In this document: one piece after another, positions 1 through 10,879 of the stretch
Numbering within the stretch: the first letter of the stretch is position 1
Layout of the letters: each line of letters starts with the position of its first letter
Source: Variovorax paradoxus
GTDB taxonomy: Bacteria > Pseudomonadota > Gammaproteobacteria > Burkholderiales > Burkholderiaceae_C
DNA length: 64,000 nucleotides
NCBI RefSeq assembly: GCF_018614875.1
Contig: NZ_JAGGNW010000017.1
Span: forward strand, 62,001-126,000
Direction of reading: 5' to 3'
Program-made: the position numbers and the translations under genes
Notes under the pieces: model-generated
Told to the model about the DNA's origin: nothing
The model's database searches: none
Seen by the model: the letters and a program-made list of their open reading frames with translations, nothing else

Positions 1-1
1 T

Positions 2-412
2 CGCGCGCGCATCGGTGCGCAGCGCGAGCGCTTCGACCCGCGGGTCGCGGCGCGCGTGGACCTCGGCATGTCTGTCGGCGCCGCCGACTACATCCTCATG
101 CAGGACCGCCGCCGCGACTGGATCGGCCGCGTCGAAGCAGCGCTCGAAGGCTTCGACGCCTTGCTGTGCCCGACCGTGCCGATCGTCGCACCGGCCATCG
201 ACGCGCTCGCGGCCGATGCCGAATTCTTCAAGGCCAACGGCCTGCTGCTGCGCAACACCTTCGCCATCAACTTCCTCGATGGCTGCGCCTTCAGCCTGCC
301 GTGCCACCGCCAAGGCGAGCTCCCGGTCGGGCTGATGCTCTCTTCGGTGTGCGGGGACGACGCGCGGCTGGCGGCCGTCGCACTGGCAGTGGAGGAGGCG
401 TTGGCCAGGTGA
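2..412 (+). CDS. Amidase (amidase signature family), C-terminal part
   Basis: The reading frame is open from the left edge, so only the last 136 residues are seen. They contain the stretch DALLCPTVPIVAPAID, the conserved 'D..L.PT.P..AP' segment found near the C-terminus of amidase-signature enzymes such as GatA and AtzF-like hydrolases. A later F.INFLDGCAFSLPCH segment matches the usual end of the fold. These enzymes hydrolyse amide bonds with a Ser-cisSer-Lys triad, but that triad lies upstream of the window and cannot be checked, so the substrate is unknown. The gene converges on the acetyl-CoA synthetase gene, leaving a 34-bp gap with no clear terminator. Confidence 0.8.
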   Translation, partial: RARIGAQRERFDPRVAARVDLGMSVGAADYILMQDRRRDWIGRVEAALEGFDALLCPTVPIVAPAIDALAADAEFFKANGLLLRNTFAINFLDGCAFSLPCHRQGELPVGLMLSSVCGDDARLAAVALAVEEALAR

Positions 413-446
413 TGTTCTCGGCCGCGGTACGGGGCGCCGGAGCCGC

Positions 447-2414
<1,968 letters not shown>

Positions 2415-2460
2415 GGTGAATCTCCTGCGGCCTCGGGTTGTGACGTAAAGACGAAATGGG

Positions 2461-3372
2461 TCATTCGGCGGCATGGCTGCGCAGCCAGGCCGCAATCGCA
2501 CCGGCACTGCGAAAGTCGTCGCAGGCTCGGGCTGGGACCGTGGGGTAGCGCTGGTTCCACATGCGAGCCAGCGCCTGGCCCGGTCCGATCTCCAGCACGC
2601 AGCGAATCTGTCGCGCCATGACGTTCTCCATGCACTCGTCCCACCGGACGGTGCTCGCGATCTGCGCGGCCAGTGCGGCCCGGGCGGAGGCGGCACCGTG
2701 GACGCGGTCTGCCGCGTTGCTGAACAGCGCGATCTGCGGTGCACTGAACGGAACATCCGCGAGCGTGCGCGCGAAGCTGTCTGCCGCATCGCGCATCCAC
2801 GGCGTGTGGGATGCCACGTTGACGCGCAGGCGCGTGCACTGCGCGCCTTCGTGCAGAGCAATTTGTTCTGCGTGTGCCAATGCGGCCGTGGGCCCGCCGA
2901 GGATCACGCTTTCTTCACCGTTGCGGATGGCGAGTGCGAGCCCGGTTTCCACGCGCAGGCGTTCGATCCTCGGACTGGGAAGGCCGGTCACGGCGAGCAG
3001 CCCGCCCGGGGCGCGCGCCGCGCATGCGTCCATGGCCTCGGCGCGCCGTTGGGCGAGCGCCATGGCCGATTTGGGATCGATCGCGCCGGCCGCGCTGAAG
3101 GCTGCCAATTCTCCGACGCTGTAGCCCGCGATAGCCGACGGTGGGCCCACGAGGGGCGCGAGTTCTTTCCAGGCCGCGAGGGCCAGACCCATCAGCAATG
3201 TCTGCGCGTTGGCGTTGCGCTCGGCCCAGCTCGGCTTTGCCAATGCGCCGCGCCAATCCTCGACGCCGAGGCGCGCGCGCATGTCGCGCACGATGTCACC
3301 GTCATCGGCTATCCACGGCAGCATCGCCGGATGCTGACTGCCTTGGCCGGAGAACAGCAGCGCGAAGCTCAT
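2461..3372 (-). CDS. mdcH: Malonate decarboxylase epsilon subunit (malonyl-CoA:ACP transacylase type)
   Basis: A 303-residue FabD-like acyltransferase. The N-terminal LFSGQGSQ and the nucleophile elbow GYSVGELAAF are the hallmark FabD motifs, and the ASHTPWM segment carries the expected histidine. In malonate decarboxylase systems MdcH loads malonyl from malonyl-CoA onto the carrier protein MdcC, which primes the enzyme. The start ATG overlaps the mdcB stop in an ATGA junction, suggesting translational coupling. Assignment as MdcH rather than housekeeping FabD rests on its position at the end of mdcACDEGB. Confidence 0.9.
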   Translation of the reverse strand: MSFALLFSGQGSQHPAMLPWIADDGDIVRDMRARLGVEDWRGALAKPSWAERNANAQTLLMGLALAAWKELAPLVGPPSAIAGYSVGELAAFSAAGAIDPKSAMALAQRRAEAMDACAARAPGGLLAVTGLPSPRIERLRVETGLALAIRNGEESVILGGPTAALAHAEQIALHEGAQCTRLRVNVASHTPWMRDAADSFARTLADVPFSAPQIALFSNAADRVHGAASARAALAAQIASTVRWDECMENVMARQIRCVLEIGPGQALARMWNQRYPTVPARACDDFRSAGAIAAWLRSHAAE

Positions 3373-4232
3373 GGGCTGCCACACACGCGCAGAACCCAGC
3401 AGGCCGCGGCGAGCGTGTCCGCGGCGCCGCCGGGCGACAGCCGCCGCGCCACGAATTCGTCTGCAATGGCTCCTGCCGCCTCGAGGCCGCCGCGCCGGGC
3501 GACACCTCCCCGATCCAGGAAGTCTTGTGCAACACGCTGCGCATAGCGCAAGCCGGGGAGACCGCCGCGATGCGCGAGATTGCTGTCGTCCAGCACCGCC
3601 ATGACGTGGAACAGCGTGTCGAGCCGGGCTTGCCGCGGTGCCAGGCCGCGGGCCAGTGCCGCCGTGAGTGCGGGCAGCGCCGTATCGAACAGCACCGGAA
3701 AGGCGAGCGCCGCCTCTTCGGATGCGCTGCGAAGGCCGTGGCATCGCGCCGCGATGCCGCCCGGCAGATTGGACGTGCGCCGGCTGCGCGCGGCCAACGC
3801 ATCGCCCCAATGCCGGCGCAGTGCATCGCGCAGCGGGTCCGGGCGCAATGCGTCGCCGTGCTCGCGCTGCGCTGCGCCGGCGGCGGCGCACAACAGGCCG
3901 AGCATGAAGATCGCGCCGCGGTGGGTGTTGACGCCGCCGGTGGCGGCGAGCATGCGTGCCTCTGCCGCGATGCCGCAGCGCTCCAGCACGGCAAACGCCG
4001 CGCCGCTCGCGCCGGCTTCGGCGATCTGCGCGAAGTAGTGGCGAAGCGAGAACAGGCTGCGCATGAAGGTATGCGCGTCCATGTCGTCGTGGCTGCCACG
4101 GTCGACCAGGGTGACCAGCCCGGGCTTGGGCGACAAGGAAAGTTCGTCGTGCAGTGCGAGCGTGGCGGCACGCCCGATGGCGGCGGGCGTGAGCCGGGGG
4201 TGCAGCGGTGCACGGAGCGCCGAAGACTTCAT
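3369..4232 (-). CDS. mdcB: Triphosphoribosyl-dephospho-CoA synthase for malonate decarboxylase
   Basis: This 287-residue protein belongs to the CitG/MdcB family. The conserved elements SPKPGLVTLVDRGSHDDMD and TGGVNTHRGAIFMLGLL are clearly present. It makes 2'-(5''-triphosphoribosyl)-3'-dephospho-CoA from ATP and dephospho-CoA, the precursor of the MdcC prosthetic group. The ATG at 4232 is preferred over an upstream in-frame ATG because it forms an ATGA overlap with the mdcG stop. The downstream end overlaps mdcH in the same way, so mdcG-mdcB-mdcH form one coupled unit. Confidence 0.92.
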   Translation of the reverse strand: MKSSALRAPLHPRLTPAAIGRAATLALHDELSLSPKPGLVTLVDRGSHDDMDAHTFMRSLFSLRHYFAQIAEAGASGAAFAVLERCGIAAEARMLAATGGVNTHRGAIFMLGLLCAAAGAAQREHGDALRPDPLRDALRRHWGDALAARSRRTSNLPGGIAARCHGLRSASEEAALAFPVLFDTALPALTAALARGLAPRQARLDTLFHVMAVLDDSNLAHRGGLPGLRYAQRVAQDFLDRGGVARRGGLEAAGAIADEFVARRLSPGGAADTLAAACWVLRVCGSP

Positions 4233-4903
4233 TCGACGCACTCCCCAGGCTCGCACCATGCGCGGTCATGTTGCAGGGCCACACCCTCCAGGCGCTTGAC
4301 CATCACGGCGCGCGCGCGTCCGGCACGCCATTCGATCCATTCGCGCCATGCCACGGCCGCGCCATCGGCGAACACCAGTTCGCCGTCGAGCCGGGGCCGC
4401 GCTGCGCCGAAGGACTGGAGCAGGTGCGCGACGGCATCCGCTTGCGCCGCTCCCTTTACGCCGATCCACAGGTCGAGGTCGGAGCCTCGCCGGATGTGAG
4501 CGAGACCGCTGATCGCTTGCCAACCGTAGCTGCCGAACACGCGGGCCGTTGCACCCTGTGTGCCGAGGGCATCGACGAGATCGCGTACCGCCGCTTGGGC
4601 CGCCTCCGGCAGCAGCCCTCGTACATCCGCCAGGCGCGGAAACTCGCCATAGCCGAGCACCGCGGCATGCGGCACCTGGAGCGCGAGCCGGCGCCTGTCC
4701 CAGCGGGCGGGCGCGGACAGGCCCACCGCGAGCCATCCTTCGGCGACGGCATCAGTAACTCGGCGCGTCACGACCAGCGGCAGGCGATGCGTCGCCCAAT
4801 GCGTCAGGCATTCGCGCGCCTGCGTGTCCCAAGGCTGGCGCAGGATGGCCGTCCAACCGGCGTCGGAGAGCCGGGCGAGCTGGTGGCGGCGCGGGCAGTC
4901 CAT
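4229..4903 (-). CDS. mdcG: Malonate decarboxylase holo-ACP synthase (phosphoribosyl-dephospho-CoA transferase)
   Basis: A 224-residue nucleotidyltransferase-like protein. The segment RVFGSYGWQAISGL followed by RRGSDLDLWI carries the GS...DLD signature of the nucleotidyltransferase fold and matches MdcG. It transfers the prosthetic group made by MdcB onto a serine of MdcC. The open frame extends upstream, but the ATG at 4903 (MDCPRRHQLARL) fits the family N-terminus and lies 16 bp after the mdcE stop. The stop overlaps the mdcB start. Confidence 0.9.
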   Translation of the reverse strand: MDCPRRHQLARLSDAGWTAILRQPWDTQARECLTHWATHRLPLVVTRRVTDAVAEGWLAVGLSAPARWDRRRLALQVPHAAVLGYGEFPRLADVRGLLPEAAQAAVRDLVDALGTQGATARVFGSYGWQAISGLAHIRRGSDLDLWIGVKGAAQADAVAHLLQSFGAARPRLDGELVFADGAAVAWREWIEWRAGRARAVMVKRLEGVALQHDRAWCEPGECVE

Positions 4904-4919
4904 GGTGCGCCTGCCGTGC

Positions 4920-5621
4920 TCAGGCCGCGTCCAGCACCCGCTGCACCACAGCGGCGGCAAGGCGGCGCCCGCCGCGTTCTGCGCCGTCGCGCGCGCGCAG
5001 GTCTTCGGTCGGCGTGCGGGCCAGCGCGTCGCGCAGGGCGGCCTGCAGATCGCCCTGCCAGAGCGCACGCACGCCACCCATCGCCACGTAATTCTGCACG
5101 CCCGGTGCGAACACCGGGTTGGATTGCGACAGCGCCGTGAGCTTGTCTTCCGGCAGCTTGGTCACGCGCGCCATGGCGGGAATGCGCATCACGCGGATCT
5201 CGGCCTCCGGCAGCGCGTAGCAGGCATCGGCAATCAGGCCCGAGGTGATGAAGCCGCCGGACAGCGCCTGGTCGTACACCAAACCGATCACGCGATGCCC
5301 ACGGCGCCGCGCCAGATCGATGGCCGCGCCCAGGTGCGCCATCGCGCGGTTGATGCCGAGCAGTTCGTCGCGCCGGCGCAGCTGCTGGCCCTGCGTGTCG
5401 ATCAGCAGCAGGATCGGCCGGCCCGGATGCTGCGCGACCGTGTCGAGCACCACGCGGGCCTGCGTGAGCGCGAGCGCGAAGCCGATCGGGGCGTGGTTCG
5501 TGGTGCCGATCACCGTCAGCGGTTCGCCGTCGAACATCACGTCGCCCTGCAGGAAATCGCCGACGGCGCGCATGCCGTGATACGGGCCGAAGAGCTGGGT
5601 GGCGAGGGAATTCCATTGCAT
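4920..5621 (-). CDS. mdcE: Malonate decarboxylase gamma subunit (co-decarboxylase)
   Basis: A 233-residue carboxyltransferase-like (crotonase-fold) protein that pairs with MdcD to decarboxylate malonyl-S-ACP to acetyl-S-ACP. Conserved stretches include PILLLIDTQGQ and GLVYDQALSGGFITSGL, with the small-residue oxyanion loop. Two in-frame ATGs exist, six codons apart. The second, at 5621, is chosen because AGGAG sits six bases upstream of it; the first ATG lies upstream of that ribosome-binding site. It starts 14 bp after the mdcD stop. Length and order match the standard mdc operon. Confidence 0.92.
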   Translation of the reverse strand: MQWNSLATQLFGPYHGMRAVGDFLQGDVMFDGEPLTVIGTTNHAPIGFALALTQARVVLDTVAQHPGRPILLLIDTQGQQLRRRDELLGINRAMAHLGAAIDLARRRGHRVIGLVYDQALSGGFITSGLIADACYALPEAEIRVMRIPAMARVTKLPEDKLTALSQSNPVFAPGVQNYVAMGGVRALWQGDLQAALRDALARTPTEDLRARDGAERGGRRLAAAVVQRVLDAA

Positions 5622-5635
5622 GTGTTGCTCCTGCT

Positions 5636-6514
5636 TCAATTGGCGCGCATGGCCTGCAACGCTGCCACCGCAAGCTCCGGGACCTGCTGCGCGTCGGCGA
5701 TGCCGAGCGCGCGCCAGAGCAGGGTGGCATCGTCGCCCTCGGCGTCATGGGCGGGTAGCGCGTGCAGGCGCTGAACGAGCAACGCGTGCTCCTGCTCCAG
5801 CGCCGCCAGGGTCGAGGGCTTCGCCTTGCCGATGGCGGCCATCGCCGCTTCGCGAAAAGCCGCGACGTCGTCCTCGACCAGGGCGTCGCAATCGCCGGTC
5901 AGCCAGCGGTGCTTGCCGCCGGTGGTGCGCCAGATCAGCGCGCGGTCGCGCGAATCGAATTCCTCCACGCCGTGGGATGCCTCGATCACCTCGGGCCCCG
6001 ACATCGCCAGCCGCCCGACATCGCTCATCACGACGTGGTCGGCGCAGCGCGCCACGATCCCCATGCCGCCGAAGCAGCCGTTGGCGCCGCCGATCAGCAC
6101 CACCACTGGAATGCCGGCAGCGCGCACGTCGAGCAGCGCGCGCATCACTTCCGACACCGCGATCAGCCCCGCATTGGCTTCGTGCAATCGCACACCGCCC
6201 GATTCGGCCAGCAGCAGCACGGCAGCCGGCCGGTCGCGCAGCGCGCGCCGCATCAGGCCGACCAGCTTGGCGCCGTGCACCTCGCCGACGCCGCCGCCCA
6301 TGAACGCGCCTTCCTGCGCAGCCACGAACACCTCGCGGCCATCGAGCGCCGCGCGGCCGATCGCCACGCCGTCGTCGAAGGCCGAGGGCACGCCGAGCTG
6401 CGCCAGGTGCGGGCTGGTGATCCGCTCGGCCGGCGGCAGCCATTCATGAAAACTGCCGGCATCGAGCAGCAGCGCGAGCCGCTCGCGCGCCGAGCATTCG
6501 GCGTAGCTGATCAT
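5636..6514 (-). CDS. mdcD: Malonate decarboxylase beta subunit
   Basis: A 292-residue carboxyltransferase-fold protein related to the beta subunits of acyl-CoA carboxylases. The segments AQEGAFMGGGVGEVHGAK and LLLAESGGVRLHEANAG match MdcD. With MdcE it forms the decarboxylase that releases CO2 from malonyl-S-MdcC. The ATG at 6514 overlaps the mdcC stop (ATGA), implying coupled translation of the carrier and the decarboxylase subunit. Confidence 0.93.
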   Translation of the reverse strand: MISYAECSARERLALLLDAGSFHEWLPPAERITSPHLAQLGVPSAFDDGVAIGRAALDGREVFVAAQEGAFMGGGVGEVHGAKLVGLMRRALRDRPAAVLLLAESGGVRLHEANAGLIAVSEVMRALLDVRAAGIPVVVLIGGANGCFGGMGIVARCADHVVMSDVGRLAMSGPEVIEASHGVEEFDSRDRALIWRTTGGKHRWLTGDCDALVEDDVAAFREAAMAAIGKAKPSTLAALEQEHALLVQRLHALPAHDAEGDDATLLWRALGIADAQQVPELAVAALQAMRAN

Positions 6515-6843
6515 GGCTGGCCTCCGCTGATCTCGGCCACCGCCTGGTCGAGCCGCAGGCTCACCACCGCAGGCGTGGCGCCCATGTCGTTGATCGAGAC
6601 GCGCACGCCGGCCAAGGGATGGCGCGCGTGGAAGTCGTCCATCACGGCTTGCCAGATCGGCCCGAAGCCGCGCGCCGATGTTTCGACGCGCACCGCGCAG
6701 TCGCTGCCACCGGCCGGCTCGAGCATCACTTCGAGGTTGCCGGAGCCGACGACGCCGACCAGCACCGGCGCGAAGGCACCGGCCGGCCGGCCGCCGGAAA
6801 AGGAAAAGTCCAGGGTTTCGAGCCCTGCGGGAAGGTCGCTCAC
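6511..6843 (-). CDS. mdcC: Malonate decarboxylase acyl carrier protein (delta subunit)
   Basis: A 110-residue carrier protein. The VVGSGNLEVML segment contains the serine (Ser34 here) expected to be esterified with the phosphoribosyl-dephospho-CoA arm, by analogy with Klebsiella MdcC. The arm carries the acetyl or malonyl thioester between MdcA, MdcD/E and MdcH. It starts 12 bp downstream of mdcA and overlaps mdcD by four bases. Length and motif are typical of the family. Confidence 0.93.
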   Translation of the reverse strand: MSDLPAGLETLDFSFSGGRPAGAFAPVLVGVVGSGNLEVMLEPAGGSDCAVRVETSARGFGPIWQAVMDDFHARHPLAGVRVSINDMGATPAVVSLRLDQAVAEISGGQP

Positions 6844-6855
6844 ATGAATCTCCTG

Positions 6856-8538
6856 CTACCAGTTTCTGAATCGCTTGGGCGGCTGGTACAGCCCGCCCGA
6901 GGCGCGCACCAGGTCGCGCATGCTGCGCGCGGCCAGCAGGTTGCGCGTGGCCTGTCGCGGGTCGATGCCCAGATCCTGCGGCCGGCGGATCACGCCGCGG
7001 TCGCGCAGGTTCTCCACAGCGCGTTTGTCGCGCGCCAGTCCCACGGCGGTGTAGCCGGCCACGCCGCGGATCGCCTGCTCGCGCTCGGCGTCGCTGCGGC
7101 ACAGCAGCAGGTTGGCGATGCCTTCCTCGGTGAGGATGTGCGAGACGTCGTCGCCGTAGATCATGATCGGCGGCAGCGCCATGCCGGCCTGCTCCTGCAG
7201 CGTCCAGGCGTCGAGCCTGTCGACGAAGGCCGGCTGCATGTGCTCGCGGAAAGTCTCGACCATCTGCACGACCAGCTTCTGTCCGCGGGGTGTGCCGGCC
7301 GCGCCGGTGCGCCCGTTTCTCGCCTCGTGCCCGGCCTTGAGCCAGGCCGGGCTCGCATGCCGCCGACCGCGCGCATCGGCGCCCATGTTGGGCGCGCCGC
7401 CGAAGCCGGCGATGCGGCCCAGCGTCGCGGTGGAGCTGTTGCCGTCGAGGTCGATCTGCAGGGTCGAGCCGATGAACAGGTCGCAGGCATAGTGGCCCGC
7501 CGCCTGGCAGAAGGCGCGGTTGCTGCGCAGGCTGCCGTCGGGGCCGGTGAAGAACACGTCGGAGCGTGCGCGGATGTAGTCCTCCATGCCCAGCTCGGAG
7601 CCGAAGGAGTGGATCGACTCGACCCATCCGGCCTCGATCGCCGGAATCAGCGCGGGGTGCGGGTTCAGCGCCCAGTGCTTCGCGATCTTTCCCTTGAGTC
7701 CCAGCGATTCCGCGTAGGTGGGCAGCAGCAGCTCGATGGCCGCCGTGTCGAAGCCGATGCCGTGGTTCAGGCGCTGCACGCCGTATTCGGCGTAGATGCC
7801 CTTGATCGCCATCATCGCCATCAGGATCTGGATCTCGCTGATCTGCGCCGGGTCGCGGGTGAACAGCGGCTCGATGAAGTTGGGGCGGGGCGCCTTCACC
7901 ACGAAGCTCACCCAATCGGCCGGGATGTCGATGCGCGGCAGCGTCGTGGTCTTGCCGTCGACCAGCTCGTTGACCTGCGCGATCACGATGCCGCCGGAGA
8001 ACGCCGTGGCTTCCACGATGGCCGGCGTGTCCTCTGTGTTGGGGCCGGTATAGAGATTGCCTTCGGCATCGGCCGCGTGCGCCGCCACCAGCGCCACCTT
8101 GGGCGTCAGGTCCACGAAGTAGCGCGCGAACAGTTCCAGGTAGGTGTGGATGGCACCGATCTCGATGCGCCCGGCCGACACCAGCTTGGCGAGGCGCGCG
8201 CCTTGCGGCCCCGAGAAGCTGAAGTCCAGCCGGGAAGCGACGCCGTTCTCGAACACGTCCAGATGCTCCGGCAGCGCCAGCACCGACTGCACCATGTGCA
8301 GCCCGTGGATGCGCTGCGGGTCGACCTGCACCAGTGCCTGCGCGAGAAAGTCCGCCTGCTTCTGGTTGTTGCCTTCGAGGCAGACCCGATCGCCGGGCGA
8401 GAGCACCGCTTCGAGCAGCGTGCCGATGGCCTCAGCTTCGACGCGCTTGCCGGCGAGCCGCGTTCCGAGTGCATCGGCCGCGCGCGCCAGGCGCGCCGCG
8501 CGGTCTTCGGTTCTTGAGTTCCAGTTCGAACGGTCCAT
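6856..8538 (-). CDS. mdcA: Malonate decarboxylase alpha subunit (acetyl-S-ACP:malonate ACP transferase)
   Basis: A 560-residue protein of the MdcA family, related to class I CoA-transferases and the citrate lyase alpha subunit. It swaps malonate for acetate on the carrier protein, releasing free acetate. Recognisable regions are LEGNNQKQADFLAQ near the N-terminus, NTEDTPAIVEATAFSGGIV in the middle and GDDVSHILTEEGIANLL towards the C-terminus. The ATG at 8538 was chosen because upstream in-frame sequence is antisense to madM and the family starts with this segment. It follows madM by 11 bp. Confidence 0.93.
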   Translation of the reverse strand: MDRSNWNSRTEDRAARLARAADALGTRLAGKRVEAEAIGTLLEAVLSPGDRVCLEGNNQKQADFLAQALVQVDPQRIHGLHMVQSVLALPEHLDVFENGVASRLDFSFSGPQGARLAKLVSAGRIEIGAIHTYLELFARYFVDLTPKVALVAAHAADAEGNLYTGPNTEDTPAIVEATAFSGGIVIAQVNELVDGKTTTLPRIDIPADWVSFVVKAPRPNFIEPLFTRDPAQISEIQILMAMMAIKGIYAEYGVQRLNHGIGFDTAAIELLLPTYAESLGLKGKIAKHWALNPHPALIPAIEAGWVESIHSFGSELGMEDYIRARSDVFFTGPDGSLRSNRAFCQAAGHYACDLFIGSTLQIDLDGNSSTATLGRIAGFGGAPNMGADARGRRHASPAWLKAGHEARNGRTGAAGTPRGQKLVVQMVETFREHMQPAFVDRLDAWTLQEQAGMALPPIMIYGDDVSHILTEEGIANLLLCRSDAEREQAIRGVAGYTAVGLARDKRAVENLRDRGVIRRPQDLGIDPRQATRNLLAARSMRDLVRASGGLYQPPKRFRNW

Positions 8539-8549
8539 GAATGTGCGCC

Positions 8550-9314
8550 TCAGCCCACCAGGGCCTTGGTGGTGAAGAACAGGATGGACGGCCCCAACAG
8601 GCAGCCCAGCCCGGTGTGGAAGGTGGCGACCAGCGCGCCGTAGGGCACCAACTTGCGGTCGGTGGCGGCGAGCCCGGCGGACACGCCGCTGACGGTGCCC
8701 GCCAGCCCGCCGAACACCATCGCGGAGCGCGGTGTCTTCAGCGCCAGGAAGCGGGCCGCTATCGGCGTGCCGACCATGACGATGATCGCCTTGACCAAAC
8801 CGGTCGCGATGCTCAATGCCATGACGTCCGGTGTCGCGCCGATGGCGGCGCCCGTGACCGGGCCGACGATGTAGGTGACCGCGCCGGCGCCGATGGTGGT
8901 CATGCTCACCGCATCCGAGTAGCCGAAGCTGTAGGCGATGCCTGCGCCGACGATGAAGGGCAGCACGGTGCCCAGCAGCAGCGCCACCACGCCGACCAGG
9001 CCGGCCTTGCGCGCCTCGGTGGCCTGCACCTCGAAGGCCGTGGCCACGATGGCGAAGTCGCGCAGCATGGCGCCGCCCATCAGGCCGATGCCGCCGAACA
9101 GCGACAGGTCCGCCAGGCCCTTGTGGCCGCCGGTCTTGATGCCGCCCCAGTAGGCGAGCGCCAGGCCGATGACGATGGCAATGGCCGAGCCGTGCACGCG
9201 GCCGAAGGTCAGGCGCTTGGAGATCTGGCCGGAGAGCAGCACCACGAGGCCGACCACGGCGAACGCGGTGACAAGGCCGTTGTGGGCCGCTGCGTCTTTG
9301 AGAATGTCGAGCAT
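8550..9314 (-). CDS. madM: Malonate transporter, MadM subunit
   Basis: A 254-residue, very hydrophobic inner-membrane protein with about seven or eight predicted transmembrane segments. Glycine-rich stretches such as GAVTYIVGPVTGAAIGATPD and VFGGLAGTVSGVSAGL match MadM, the larger subunit of the sodium-coupled malonate symporter first described in Malonomonas. It follows madL by five bases, as expected for two subunits made together. It imports the substrate for the decarboxylase encoded immediately downstream. Confidence 0.9.
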   Translation of the reverse strand: MLDILKDAAAHNGLVTAFAVVGLVVLLSGQISKRLTFGRVHGSAIAIVIGLALAYWGGIKTGGHKGLADLSLFGGIGLMGGAMLRDFAIVATAFEVQATEARKAGLVGVVALLLGTVLPFIVGAGIAYSFGYSDAVSMTTIGAGAVTYIVGPVTGAAIGATPDVMALSIATGLVKAIIVMVGTPIAARFLALKTPRSAMVFGGLAGTVSGVSAGLAATDRKLVPYGALVATFHTGLGCLLGPSILFFTTKALVG

Positions 9315-9319
9315 GGTGC

Positions 9320-9736
9320 TTACTCCGCGTCGGTGAGCAGGGGGTTGTCGTGCGGCATCGGCGTGGAAGCGGTCGCATCGGCCGGCCGTTCGGTGCGGTT
9401 GATCACGGCGATCACGACGGCGCAGAGGGCCACGGCCGCAATGGCCGAGAGCACCGCCACCGGCCCGCCGCGCAGGGCCGCCACCATGTCCTGCTGCGCC
9501 GCCATGGCCACGACCACGGGGATGTACATCGCGCCCCAGTACTCCACGCCCAACTCGCTCAGCTTGGGCAGCTTGTCGGTCTTCTGCATGTAGAGGCGGG
9601 CGCAGATCAGCAGCAGCATCGCGATGCCCACGCCGCCGACGTTGGTCTTCACGCCCAGCGCCTGGCCGAGCAGGTCGCCGATGAAGATGCCGAGCAGATG
9701 GCAGACGGCCAGCAGCGCGGTGCCGTAGATGATCAT
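9320..9736 (-). CDS. madL: Malonate transporter, MadL subunit
   Basis: A 138-residue small membrane protein with four predicted transmembrane segments, matching MadL (MIIYGTALLAVCHLLGI at the N-terminus, GVEYWGAMYIPVVVAMAA in the middle). MadL and MadM together form the malonate transporter. An in-frame ATG lies further upstream, but the start at 9736 is preceded by CAGGAGACAAAACC and gives the family N-terminus. It is the first gene of the mad-mdc-acs operon, 150 bp downstream of mdcR. Confidence 0.9.
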   Translation of the reverse strand: MIIYGTALLAVCHLLGIFIGDLLGQALGVKTNVGGVGIAMLLLICARLYMQKTDKLPKLSELGVEYWGAMYIPVVVAMAAQQDMVAALRGGPVAVLSAIAAVALCAVVIAVINRTERPADATASTPMPHDNPLLTDAE

Positions 9737-9796
9737 GGTTTTGTCTCCTGGGGCGTGCTCCACAAAGATGGAGCCTCTGCCCTGGAGACGTACGGT

Positions 9797-9817
9797 ATCG
9801 GCGGGCCCCCGGCCGAT
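9797..9817. promoter_or_regulatory. Inverted repeat upstream of madL, candidate MdcR operator
   Basis: ATCGGC and GCCGAT form perfect arms around a nine-base GC-rich centre, 60 bp upstream of the madL start, in the only sizeable gap between mdcR and the operon. An AT-rich ATTAAT lies next to it. LysR-type regulators bind dyads of this kind upstream of their targets. The assignment to MdcR is inference from position. Confidence 0.4.
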
Positions 9818-9886
9818 CAATTAATGACCGGGCGAGACGATTACGGCCAGCGGAACGATCGAATGCCGGGTTCGGTCAGCAGGAAG

Positions 9887-10801
9887 TCAGGCAAGGTCCG
9901 GTCCGGCCATGCGGCATACGGCCAGCAGGGCGAGCAGGTTGGGATCGCGTTCGCGCGTGCGCAGGAAGTTGAGCGCGATGGTCTGGCGCATGAGGAACCT
10001 GGGCTGCAGCGGAATCAGCTGCACCCGCTGCGGCATGACGCCGCGCACGCGGCCCGGGAGCAGCGTGTAGCCGACGCCGCCGCTCACCAGGTTCATCAGC
10101 GAGAAGATGTCGCCGGTCTTCATCACCACGTTCGGCGTGAAGCCCGCCACGCGGAAAGCGTCGAGAAAACCGCTGTAGGTGACGAAGCCTTCCTTCAGCG
10201 TCACGAAGCGCTCGTGGGCGCAGGCGCTCAGGTCGACTTCCTCCATCGCCGCATAGCGCGAGCCCACCGGTGCGGCGAACAGGATGTCGTCCTCGAACAG
10301 CGGTTGCGACTCGACGTCGGGCGCATCCTTGGGAATGGCCATCAGCGCGGCATCGAGCGCGCCGTCGCGCAGCTTCTGCAGCAGATCGGCGTTGGAGCCG
10401 AGCGCGAGTTCGGTCTGTATGTCGGGCTTGCGCAGCTTGATGCCCATGACCACCGCCGGAATCGTGCGGTTGGACAGCGAATAGAGCGAGCCGATGCGGA
10501 TGCGGTCGGCCGAGTAGCCGGCCACTTCGCGCGTGGAGCGCACGCCGTCGGACATGGTGCGAAGCACTTCGCGCGCCACCTCCGCCAGCGCCTGCGCCGC
10601 CTCGGTGGGATGCAGGTTGCGGCCTTCGTGCCGGAACAGCGCGCAGCGCACGCCCGCTTCAAGCGAGTGCAGCGCCCGGTGCACGCTCACGGTGCTGGTG
10701 TCGAGCCGCTCGGCCGCCCGCGCCAGGTTGCCGGTCTCCATGAAGGCCAGCAGGACCTCGAGCTTGCGGAAGGTAATCTCTTCGTCGACGTGGAGGTGCA
10801 T
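9887..10801 (-). CDS. mdcR: LysR-family regulator of malonate catabolism
   Basis: A 304-residue LysR-type regulator. The N-terminal helix-turn-helix reads FMETGNLARAAERLDTSTVSVHRALHSLE, followed by a periplasmic-binding-like effector domain with YSLSNRTIPAVVMGIK and the late segment NLVSGGVGYTLLPGRV. The start at 10801 (MHLHVDEEITFRKLEVL) is favoured because it fits the family; the open frame starts 17 codons earlier. It lies directly upstream of madL on the same strand. By analogy with MdcR of Klebsiella and Acinetobacter it probably activates the operon in response to malonate. Confidence 0.85.
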   Translation of the reverse strand: MHLHVDEEITFRKLEVLLAFMETGNLARAAERLDTSTVSVHRALHSLEAGVRCALFRHEGRNLHPTEAAQALAEVAREVLRTMSDGVRSTREVAGYSADRIRIGSLYSLSNRTIPAVVMGIKLRKPDIQTELALGSNADLLQKLRDGALDAALMAIPKDAPDVESQPLFEDDILFAAPVGSRYAAMEEVDLSACAHERFVTLKEGFVTYSGFLDAFRVAGFTPNVVMKTGDIFSLMNLVSGGVGYTLLPGRVRGVMPQRVQLIPLQPRFLMRQTIALNFLRTRERDPNLLALLAVCRMAGPDLA

Positions 10802-10879
10802 GGTTGGCGTCCGGTGAGCACGAATCGTAAGGCCGAGGCGTTCGCGCGGCATGCGAGAGGGCGCAAGCCTTGCAGCCCC

